Shown here: in pieces, positions 55,901-64,000 of the stretch
Layout of the letters: the number at the start of each line of letters is the position of its first letter
Position numbering within the stretch: the stretch's first letter is position 1
Origin: Otatea glauca
Lineage: Eukaryota; Streptophyta; Magnoliopsida; Poales; Poaceae
Assembly: GCA_036346275.1 (NCBI GenBank)
Contig: CM070723.1
Location: 50,856,743-50,920,742 of the forward strand
DNA: 64,000 nt
Reading direction: 5' to 3'
Made by a program: the position numbers and the translations under genes
Notes under the pieces: model-generated
Told to the model about the DNA's origin: nothing
Database searches by the model: none
Seen by the model: the letters and a program-made list of their open reading frames with translations, nothing else

Positions 55901-56860
55901 CTTCTCTGATTGGCCTCGATGCCTCGCCGAGACGATGAAGCCTAAGAGCTTTCCTTTGGGGACCCCAAGACGCACTTCTCTCGGTTGAGCTTTATGCGAA
56001 ACCGTGAAGGTTCGCGAAGTCTCTTCTAGGTCGGCGATAAGGTCGCGGCCTTCCCGGTCTTTACGACAATATCGCCGACATACGCCTCAACGCTTGCGGC
56101 CGATCCGGTCATTGAAGCACGCTTGCATACATCGGCTGGTATGTAGCGCCGCGTTCTTGTGCCAAAGGGCATTGTGACATAGCGTAACGAGCCGAACGGA
56201 GTGATGAAGGAAGTCGCGAAATGGTCGGACTCCTTTAGCGCAACTGGTGGTAGCCCGAGTAGGCATCCGAAAGGAAAGAGACTCGCACCCAAATGTGGAG
56301 TCGATGACTTGGTCGATGCGAGTAAGGGAATGGGTCCTTGGGGCATGCTTTGTTGAGACTCGTATAGTCAACACACATTCTCCATTGCCCGCTTCTTCTT
56401 TTTACAAGTACAGAGGTTGGCTAGCCACTCGTGGTGGCGCACTCTTTATGAACCCCGCCGCCAAGAGTTTGGCGATCTCCTCCTATAACCCCGCGCCTTT
56501 CTCGCCGGCGCAGCGCGCGTTGGCGCACCGGCTTTGAGCCCGGTCGACGCTCAAGGAGTGCTCGGCGACCTCCTTTGAATGCCCGGCATGTCGGAGGACC
56601 TCCATGCGAAGACATCTTTGTTAGTGCGGAGGAAGTCGACGAGCGCTTTCCTATTTGGCGGGAGCGTGGCTCCGACCAAGACGGTCTTGGTCGGATCACG
56701 TGGATCGACCGTGACCTCCTTCGTGTCCTCGGCGGATTTGAAGGATCCCGCCGATTTCTTTGGATTCGTGGGCGGACTCGGTGGCTTCCTCCCGAGCTTG
56801 TTGAGTTCCGCGAGGCAACGATCGCCGAGGCGAGCTCGCGTTACCGCCGCTCGCAGCTTG
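55901..56860 (-). pseudogene. Gypsy reverse transcriptase
   Basis: On the minus strand IDQVIDSTFGCESLSF, ALKESDHFATSFITPFGS and YVTMPFGTR (about 56130-56340) are conserved blocks, followed by VEAYVGDIVVKT (about 56060), where the catalytic YVDD reads YVGD. Further upstream lie KALVDFLRTNKDVFAWRSSD and the linker to protease (about 56570-56700). Frameshifts are frequent. Confidence 0.85.
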
Positions 56861-57640
56861 AAGGCAGCCGGAAAGACGATGCCGCGTAATGACTCCATGC
56901 GGTCCGGCATCTTCACTGAGGTAGGCGTGGCCGGGATCGCCATGAACTTGGCGAGCATGGCCTCCCAGATGGCGTGGTAGGCGCCGGGAAATCCACGACC
57001 TCGAAGGTGAGGGTCTCGGTGCGGAAGTTTCCGGCTCCCGAAGGTGACGGCGGTCGACTGCCGAGCGGATGGGCTTGTTGGCGGGATGACGCCATGGAAA
57101 GGTGCCTTGCTTGGCCGGAGGCTTGAGCGCGGACCCCATAGCCGAATGTCTCAACGTAGAGGATGTTAAGGCATTGCCCCGCCCATCGCGACCTTCGTGA
57201 GGCGCTCGTTCGACGACGGTGACCACCGGGTACCTCCCTACCGTGGACGCGATCGGGTGATCGGTCCGATCAAAGGTGATCGAACTCCGACCACCGAAGA
57301 TATTGGGGGCGCCCCGCGACGGTGTGGACCTCGCGAAGCGAGCTTGAGTCGACGCTTGTCGGCGTAGTGCCGGTCCTCCGAAGATCATGAGGCGCCCGTC
57401 GGGCTCGGGAACTCGTCGTCTACCTTCTTCTCCGCCGTTCGCGGGGCACGCGCGCTTCTTTCCTTTGCTTCGTGGCGTGGTGGGGACGCTAGAGAGATAG
57501 CGCCAGACTTCGCAGCCCCGGTGACTTGTGCTTGACGGAGAACCCATGGTTCGGGCATGGGCCGCCCATCAATTTCTCGGTGGTCGGGGCGACGGTCGCC
57601 GCCGCTTAAGGCGGGCGGTCGATCGTGGCGACCACTTGGT
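56861..57640 (-). pseudogene. Gypsy protease region
   Basis: Minus-strand frames read SITFDRTDHP (about 57265), then VERAPHEGRDGRG, a degraded block where the aspartic protease site is expected, and FRTETLTFEVVDF (about 56990-57030) with the cysteine-poor downstream part. This is the usual protease neighbourhood of Tat elements; the catalytic motif cannot be read in one frame. Confidence 0.65.
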
Positions 57641-58900
57641 CTCACGGATCTGCTTCCCGTGCCGCCCGCTTGTCGGCGGTCTGGAAGGAGACCCGGTTTG
57701 ACGCCGGGCTCTGCTGGGCCTTTCCTCCTTCAAAATAGCCCCTCGGCCTCCTCGCCGAGGCGTGGTTGGTGGCGATGTCGAGGAGCTCCTTGGTGGTCTC
57801 CGGCTTGAGGCACCGGCCAGTGCACCAAGGCCTTGCAGAGGTGCGTAGATGAATGCTCCTACGACATCGGCGCCGAAATGTCGGGAGCTCGTTGCCTTGG
57901 CGGAAAACCGCGGATGTAGTCCCGGAGGGTTTCCCTGGCGCTTTGCAGCCCTTCAGTCCCGTGAGTTTCGAGGCGCTTGTAAGTGCCACGGAAGTTGCCG
58001 ACGAAGAGGGCCTTCAAGTCGGTCCACCACGATGGTTTTGGCGGCAAGTACTCGAGCCGGGCTCGGCCGAGTCGCGAGGTAGATGGGAAGGTATTGATGA
58101 TGAAGAGGTCATCCGTAGTTTCTCCCGCCCGACATGCGAGCCGGTAATCTTGAGCCGCACACACACAGGTTTGTGGCCCGTGTATTTGGCAATGTTGGTA
58201 GGCGCTGAATCGGCGGGAAGTCCGCTGGCGGATCTCTCAGCGAAACGCCCGCGATCCAGACCGTCGGGGCTCGGGCTGCGATGGTGGTGCCCGCCGCCGC
58301 AACCCGTGAGTGGCGGCCTCTTCCGCCATCTTTCTCGCGCTCAAGGGTAGCGCGAATGTCGAGGCATCACCGAGGCGTTAGCGCACCGGGCGCGCGAGGC
58401 TGCTGTGGCTCATGGGCGGCGGCGCTGTCTGGCGGACCCATCCGGCCGCCGCAATGCAGACGGCCCGGTGGCGGAGGTGGCTCGAGCGATAGGAGCCGGG
58501 GCGTGCATGTCTTTGCGACGCCGCGTGCTCTACCAGGCCCGGAGGTTTTGGTAGGTAGCTCGCCTCGGGTTTGCGGGCTCCGGAAGGCCTCGAGCAAGAT
58601 TGCGGCCGCAGCCACGCTTTGGCTCGCGTGAGGAAAAAACGGGGCGCCGGATTACGCCTCAACTTGTGGTGCTCTTGGCGCGCGCGCGTGCGCTGCCGCC
58701 AAAGACTTGCGCTGGCTCGGGCTCGCCCCTGCTCGGGTTGGCTCGAGCGGGCCGAGCTCGACCCACGCTCCTCGCTTCCTCCAGCGTGCCGTTGGAGCTC
58801 GTGGGCGAGCTCGAAGGCGCTCAAGGCGCTACCGGGTATTCCCCCCGTGCCTCGGTCGCCGGACGGGGACCGTCGAGCCGCGGTGGCTACGACCAAATCG
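57641..58900 (-). pseudogene. Gypsy gag
   Basis: The retrotransposon gag domain is visible in the minus-strand frame 58164-57859: LKALFVGNFRGTYKR and ARETLRDYIRGF. A following frame has TTKELLDIATNHASA, the end of the capsid part. The N-terminal part (about 58200-58900) is GC-rich and broken. A zinc knuckle was not identified. Confidence 0.8.
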
Positions 58901-59335
58901 GCTCAGGCTCGCCACGTTGCACTCGCGAGAGTGCGCTGGGCGGGATACTCAGCGTCGGGCTGGAGCCGTGGTCGAAGAGTCTTCCAAAGAACTCGTGGAC
59001 GGAGGTTGGCATGTAGCCGCCATCGCCACCGATCGCGAGCCTACGGGGTGACATGGTCACCGCCGCCTACGGAGTTTTCGCCGACCGCGGCGCGAGCACT
59101 CCTCGGGTCCGGCCGGGGCTGCAGGGCGCCCAAGCGGAAGCTTAGCGGTCGCCGGAGAGGACGCCCAAGCTCGTGGCGCTGTCTTCCGAGACGGCGGGAC
59201 GAAGCGTGAGCCTCCCGTCGGGTGACGGCGGTCGAGGAGCCGGCGATCCGGTTCCCAGCGCGATCATGCCGTCGCCGCAGGGTGGATGCCATCGGGAGAT
59301 AAACGGAATCCGGAGATGGTGATGAAGACGCGAAG
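58901..59335 (-). other. Gypsy 5' leader and gag start region
   Basis: GC-rich sequence between the primer-binding site and recognisable gag, with overlapping ORFs on both strands. The gag start codon cannot be fixed because of indels. Confidence 0.5.
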
Positions 59336-59355
59336 TCCCCTACCGGCGCGCCAAC
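59336..59355 (-). other. Gypsy primer-binding site
   Basis: On the minus strand ttggcgcgccggtagggg directly follows the 5' LTR. Related grass Gypsy elements have a tggcgcgcc(a)ggtagggg site; one base seems to be missing here. It fits tRNA 3' ends that begin TGGCGC. Confidence 0.65.
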
Positions 59356-60245
59356 CGCCGGCGCTGGAGCGCCGCAAGTAAATTTGTAAGTCTAGGGGTC
59401 GCGCGTTCCACTCCTCGAATGGTTAGACTCGTGAGTCCAAGATGTATACCGGTTCGGGCCAAGGTCCCTACTCCGATTCGGTGTGGTGGTGTTGTATTAC
59501 TCTTGGTACAGATGATCGCACAAAGTTTTACAAGCGAGAATGCCAATGGCTTAGCGAGATGGGTTTGATAGCGCTCTCTCCTTTCTCGTTCTTGCTCGTT
59601 GCCTCCTCGATCGCTTAGCCCCGCCTCCTTTTATACGTATGAAGGGCAGGTTACATCGAGAGTTAGGAGGAAAGCGAGGTGACCTACGCTAGGAGCTCCG
59701 GTCCTTCGCCCCGTGGATCGGTCGCCACCCGCCTTGCCCATGCCGGGTTGGTAGCCTTGGTGGTCGGGAGGTTAGGTATTTCCGTGAAGTAGCGTATTTG
59801 CCCTCTGTGATCCTTGCGAATCCGACGCCGAGGTGCGTGACGTTGGTGCCGCCTCGGGAGGAGCGCGGCGCCGGTCTTGACGTGGTCGTTGATGGGCCGG
59901 AAGCTTTGTCTTCTCAAATACGGATCTTCTTGGGAAGGAGCCACCGCCTTGTATAGTCGCTCGATTGACCTTATTCGAGGGTACGTGGCGGTAGGCCGAT
60001 GAGGACTGACACGCGGCACTCGGCGTCGTCACCTTGGTTTGGTTGAGTCGGAGATCCCGCCCGCCAAGAGGGGTCGGAGCGCCGTCTGCAGTCGGATTCG
60101 CTTCCTGCCGGTCGGGAGCGGATGCCTTGCGCGGTCTCGCAGCGATTCTACGGCGGCGGCGGGCGCTGCTGTTAAGTGGAGATATGCTTGAGGTCGGCTC
60201 CTGCCGCTCGGGCTGTTGGGGTACCCTTTTTATTAGTATTCGTCA
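59356..60245 (-). repeat. 5' LTR of the Gypsy element (890 bp)
   Basis: It aligns with 45630-46526 over its full length and ends tattagtattcgtca at the CCTCT duplication. A minus-strand TATA box (tataaaagg, plus 59627-59635) matches the other LTR. The plus-strand left edge reads cgccggcg where the other LTR has tgtcggcg. Confidence 0.9.
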
Positions 60246-60250
60246 CCTCT

Positions 60251-61131
60251 TCAAGACCATCTTTTTAGAGGATGTAGATGATGGAGATGACGGTATTCTA
60301 CATAATCCAGTCCCCTCTACACCTGAAGTGCCTCCTGTTTCTATCTCTGCACCTCAGAGAGACTAGCTCTTACCTTCAGACTCTCTTGTAGCTAGTGGCT
60401 CTGATCCTGCCCTTTCTGTTCATGAGGCAAAGGCTACTTTTGTTTCTAGACTTCCCCGACACATTCAGTGGTGTCATCCACCCGATTAGATGATCGATGA
60501 TCTGTTTGAGCGTGTCACATTCTTAAAGTCAGGAGTTTCTCTTTTCTATCTTCACTCTGCCTTCATTGCTATTTTTGAGTTAAAGGATGTTTCTCATGCA
60601 TTGACAGATGAATCTTGGATCAATGTTATGCATGAGGAACTTGAGATTTTTGAGAGGAACAAAGTCTGGTAGCTTATTGAGCCCCCATCTGGTCATAATA
60701 TCATTGGGACCAAGTAAGTGTTCAAAAACAAGCAAAGTGAGGATCAGGTTGTCATTAGGAACAAGACTAGGCTAGTTGCACAGGGTTTTACTCAGATTGA
60801 GGGTCTTGACTTTGAGGAGATCTTTGCCCCTGTAGATAGACTAGAGATCATTAGGATTCTGCTTACATTTTCAGCATACAAGGGTTTCAAGCTTTATCAG
60901 ATGGATGTTAAGAGTGCATTCCTCAATGGGTATATTGAGGAAAATGTTTATGTTAGGCAACTTCCAGGATTCGAGGACTCTAAGTACCCAAACCATGTCT
61001 ACAAGCTTTTCAAAGCTTTATATGGACTTAAACAGGCCTCTAGAGCTTGGAATAAGAGGCTTAAGTCATACCTTCTTAGTCATGGTTTTGATATGGGTAA
61101 AGTAGACAAGACTCTGTTTATCAGACATTAG
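60251..61131 (+). pseudogene. Copia reverse transcriptase, continuation after the Gypsy insertion
   Basis: After an acidic linker (EDVDDGDDGILHNP) the frame reads LTDESWINVMHEELEIFERN (about 60610-60665), then KTRLVAQGFTQIEGLDFEEI, YQMDVKSAFLNGYIEENVYV and KALYGLKQASRAW (60750-61070), all conserved in Copia reverse transcriptase. In-frame stops lie near 60362, 60487, 60669 and 61129. The YVDD block (YVDDIIFDGS, about 61160) is outside this frame. Confidence 0.9.
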
Positions 61132-62095
61132 GATTCTCATTTTTTACTTATCCATATTTATGTAGATGATATTATCTTTGATGGCTCTCGCACTCTCTTG
61201 TATCTTAGTTTTCAGATGTAATAAGCACATAATTCAAGATGAGTATGATGGGCGAGTTGAGTTACTTTCTCGACTTTCAGATCAAGCAGACTCGAGAGGG
61301 TATTTTCTTGCATCAAGGCAAGTACACTAGAGACCTCTTGAGATGTTTTGACATGTTGGATGGAAAGCCGGTGATGACTCCTATGGCCACCACTGCTGTC
61401 CTTGAGCCTGATGAGGATGGTGAGCCAATTAATCATAAAGAGTTCAGGAGCATGATCAACTTTCTCTTGTACCTCACTGCTTTAAGGCTAGACATACATT
61501 TCGTAGTGTATCTGTGCGCTCGATTTCAAGCTTCTTCTTGAGCCTCTTACCACTAAGCGGTGAAGCGCATCTTTAGATACCTTCGTGCTACCATTGACTA
61601 TGGTATTTGATACTTTTTCTATTTTTGTCTGTCCCTTAAAGCCTTTTCAGACGCAGACTTTGCTGGTTGTAGGATAGATAGGAAGAGCATGTCTAGCACT
61701 TGCCAATTCATTAGCACTTCTCCTGTCTATTGGTTATCTAAGAAATAGTTTGGAGTTGCACAGTCCACCGCTAAGGCCAAGTACATGACAATAGCCAGTT
61801 GCTATGTTAGGTACTTTGAATGAGATCGACCTTACAGGACTTTGGGTTAGTAATTGATAATGTTTCACTTTGCTGTGACAACACTTCTACCATTTGCATT
61901 GCTAAGAACTCAGTGCAACACTCGGACGAAGCATATTGATATTATATATCACTTCCTTAGAGATCATGTGGAGAAGAATGATATAGTGGTCTAGTTTGTG
62001 GAGAGTGACTACCAGATTGCTGATATCTTTACCAAGCTTTTGGATAGCTCTAGGTTTGTAGCCTTGAGGGGGAGACCTTAGAGTTGTGAGCCCTT
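61132..62095 (+). pseudogene. Copia reverse transcriptase end and RNase H
   Basis: YVDDIIFDGS is encoded near 61160. Then a frame from 61239 reads MSMMGELSYFLDFQIKQTRE, IFLHQGKYTRDLLRCFDM and EFRSMINFLLYLTALRLDI. RNase H follows in pieces: FSDADFAGCRIDRKSMSSTC (about 61650-61705), a region matching STAEAEY (about 61760) and KHIDIIYHFLRDHVEKNDIV (about 61930-61990). Stops and frameshifts are frequent. Gene end is near 62090, at a ttgagggggag phrase. Confidence 0.85.
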
Positions 62096-62344
62096 ACAGC
62101 ATCTCTTGAGGGGGAGCTGGTTTGTATATTATGTATTATATTATTTGTTTCCAGTATTTCCTTTCTGTTGCTTCTTCTGGGTGATATTGGTCTTAATATT
62201 ATATTTTTGAGTGCACTTCACTTAGACTTCTGGTATGCTTTGCATGGAAATCTTATCTTATGCTATAGGTTACTGTTATGCACAATTAGCTGTTCTCTCT
62301 TCTTTTTAGGTTGAGTTCCATCATAGTCTTATAGGTCTAGCACG
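62096..62344 (+). other. Copia 3' non-coding region
   Basis: Two ttgagggggag phrases (62063-62115) resemble polypurine or post-pol sequences of SIRE-like elements, in which a long non-coding stretch separates pol from the 3' LTR. No LTR start was found before the Gypsy fragment at 62345. Confidence 0.5.
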
Positions 62345-62982
62345 TGTTGATAGGAGGATAGGTCCCGACCTTTCGATGAGAGAGGGATAGATTCGATTGG
62401 GTGGAAGAAGACGTTGGCGATCCGACTACACCGTCCCCAGACGATGCGCCTTAGCAATCGTTACACCGACTTCGAAGTTGTTATTGATCTTGCGGTGCAC
62501 GATCAACCTGACCACGAAGGCCTTTGTCCCTGCAAGCAATCGAAGAACACGCAAGAACAAGATGAACAAGCACTAAAATTATAATTGAAACCACGAGTTC
62601 ATTCAGAATCACAAAAGAGGGGTTTCCGATGACAAGTAATTCGGGCGGTTTAGCCAACACCCGCGATTACAAGAAGTAGCAACTGCTATCTTTGATCTAA
62701 AAAAAACCCACCATCTAATAGCAGCGGCTGGCTGTTTTTATTGTGGAGAGGCGTCTAGGAACCCTAGGGTGCAGCCTTAAGTGGGCTTTCCTTGTTACAA
62801 GGCCAAAGGCCCACTTTTGACTTGGACTGAAAAAGTGATGCTGCTTGATTGAATGATTCCCGTCAACTCAGAAGGAGTTTGGATGTGATTCTAGATCCGT
62901 TGGAAAGTAGACTTGATAAGCTTTCAGTGAAGTACAAGAACGCCCAAAACGGAGTCCGGATGTAGCCGTGGCGGCCGAAACA
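62345..62982 (-). mobile_element. LTR of a second Gypsy family (638 bp, minus strand)
   Basis: On the minus strand it starts tgtttcggccgccacgg directly after the pol stop codon and ends ...ctatcaaca. The part cctgcaagcaatcgaagaac with the downstream cgatcaacctgaccac phrases belongs to a widespread grass Gypsy LTR (recognised by style, not by search). A TATA box was not fixed. Confidence 0.6.
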
Positions 62983-62984
62983 AG

Positions 62985-63317
62985 TCAGCCCTGTCCTGGA
63001 GTCGAATCTGAACCGAACTCGTGCACTTCTCTTCTATCCTTCATCTTGGTTGGTTCCTCACCCAAGTTCCTGAGGCAAAGGACATCATCACAAGAATTAA
63101 ATAGCATTCCATCCATTAAAATATTCGTATGAAGCCCGAGGAACGAATTCACATGGTAATTGAGTTGACGTGCGCGAGCTCGAGTAATCGGTCCATGTAT
63201 TACAGCAACGGGGACCGATTGATGCGTAGGTGATGGATTTGCAGGTGTGGCTATATCCATAGAAGTGATGTCCTCATCACGTGTTGGGCCTCCTAAGTAG
63301 ATAGAGTCTATGTGCAC
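62985..63317 (-). pseudogene. C-terminal end of a Gypsy polyprotein (second family)
   Basis: The 110-codon minus-strand frame contains HGPITRARARQLNYHVNSFL and a tail with CDDVLCLRNLGEEP. The GP-TRARAR-LN motif followed by this tail is the conserved end of the polyprotein in a group of grass Gypsy elements. Only the last part is present; upstream of 63317 the sequence changes, so the copy is 5'-truncated or was cut by recombination. Confidence 0.75.
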
Positions 63318-64000
63318 TCCCTAGTTAGGATTTTAGAGTAAGCTTTCCTATGTTAGTCATTGGGGAAGATGAAAGCGAGTCTCAACTATAGTGTTCTCTA
63401 TCATCTTTTCTATGCTCTATAGCCACCTAGCTTGCAGTTTCTCGACTTCTCTTCAATCTATATCTTTGGTTTCTATTGAGTTCATTTAGAAGCTTTCTGA
63501 ACTTAATTATGCTAATAATTCAACTTGAACCAGAAATTATGCCTAAAATTGGTTCTCTTGTTGAAGGGTAGTTTGATATACATATAGACTTCATTTTCTA
63601 TTTTAATAAACTTTATCTATTATGCAAATGAGCTGCAGGATATGTACCTTGCTACTTTTCTAAATATCATTGCTAGCTTAGGTATGTCTAAGTTCATTGT
63701 GCTTAATCATACTAAGCTTGCTAAAAATGAAAAGTGAACTTTAATGAAAACTTGATGAAACTTATAGCTTTTACTTGCTATGTTTCCTCACTACGCACAT
63801 ATACCATGATCTGTGAAATCTTGAATTTCTACTAGAGTCACTATAACAGCATGGGTGAACGTAGATTGGTCCATACTATAGTCTTTCACATGCTCATGAA
63901 TCTAAGTGCTAAAATGGTCAAAAAATGATTTTTGTGTGTAAATTAATCTCAACACTTTACATTCACGAGACTGCTTCCCATTGCACTTGGGATGAACTTG
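63318..64000. other. AT-rich DNA, probably remaining Copia 3' region
   Basis: No ORF over 60 codons and no LTR end are visible. The style (AT-rich, ctaagttcattgtgctta, tgaacttaattatgc) resembles 62120-62340, so it may be the continuation of the Copia non-coding region around the Gypsy fragment. Confidence 0.35.

Larger units (their letters stand above)
45630..60245 (-). mobile_element. Complete 14.6-kb Ty3/Gypsy element, Tat-type, inserted in the Copia
   Basis: Two LTRs in direct orientation bound it (45630-46526 and 59356-60245), and a perfect 5-bp duplication CCTCT flanks it (45625-45629 and 60246-60250). gag, protease, reverse transcriptase, RNase H and integrase follow in this order on the minus strand, the Ty3/Gypsy order. 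An opposite-strand gene and tandem arrays fill the long 3' part, as known for Tat-lineage elements such as Grande and RIRE2. All frames are broken by frequent small indels, partly at CTG/CAG sites. Confidence 0.9.

Overview
The window is nuclear DNA of a grass, most likely a panicoid (an inference from the retrotransposon families, not a proven placement). It holds one well supported host gene, an NF-YA (CCAAT-binding factor subunit A) gene at about 15.2-18.4 kb. Its five coding exons and four GT-AG introns give a 335-residue protein, and a miR169 target site lies just past the stop codon. Nearly everything else is transposable elements, many nested with boundaries that can be read to the base from target-site duplications (TSDs).

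Left of the gene (1-15 kb): a long fold-back repeat at the window edge; an LTR-like region with a TATA box (about 1.8-5.1 kb); a Stowaway MITE (5429-5686); a second MITE-like repeat; a tRNA-derived SINE-like unit (about 8.4-8.63 kb, minus strand); and a hAT-like terminal-inverted-repeat element (9221-14798) split by a 4.6-kb solo LTR (10166-14734, TSD AAAAA). A short coding-like frame on the minus strand (14929-15162) sits head to head with NF-YA and may be a remnant of another gene.

Middle (18.4-39.4 kb): small repeats, an ORF with an exact 33-bp period (about 19.1-19.23 kb), a second Stowaway MITE, a purine- and G-rich tract of about 1.1 kb, and a decayed minus-strand Copia element (24069-28624). 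A solo LTR (25682-27320, TSD CCTTC) splits that Copia between reverse transcriptase and RNase H. Then follow three arrays of short imperfect palindromes of the kind found at CACTA transposon ends; a 5.36-kb solo LTR (32263-37623) of the same family as the one at 10 kb interrupts the last array.

Right (39.4-64 kb): a plus-strand SIRE-like Copia element starts with an LTR at 39406-41603 and a primer-binding site, then decayed gag, coiled-coil, protease and integrase. It is broken at 45629 by a complete 14.6-kb minus-strand Ty3/Gypsy element of the Tat type (45630-60245, TSD CCTCT) and resumes with reverse transcriptase and RNase H to about 62.1 kb. The Gypsy carries gag-pol on the minus strand, an extra gene on the opposite strand with its own TATA box, and a 1.3-kb two-module tandem array. 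A Gypsy 3' end plus LTR (62345-63317, minus) sits in the Copia 3' region. No retroelement here has an intact polyprotein.

The most useful second-look items are the miR169 site with an adjacent 12-bp hairpin; the coding-like frame upstream of NF-YA; the antisense gene with its own promoter in the Gypsy; the repeated loss or exchange of bases at CTG/CAG sites in the Gypsy, which may be a sequencing artefact at methylated cytosines; and the two very long solo LTRs with early TATA boxes.
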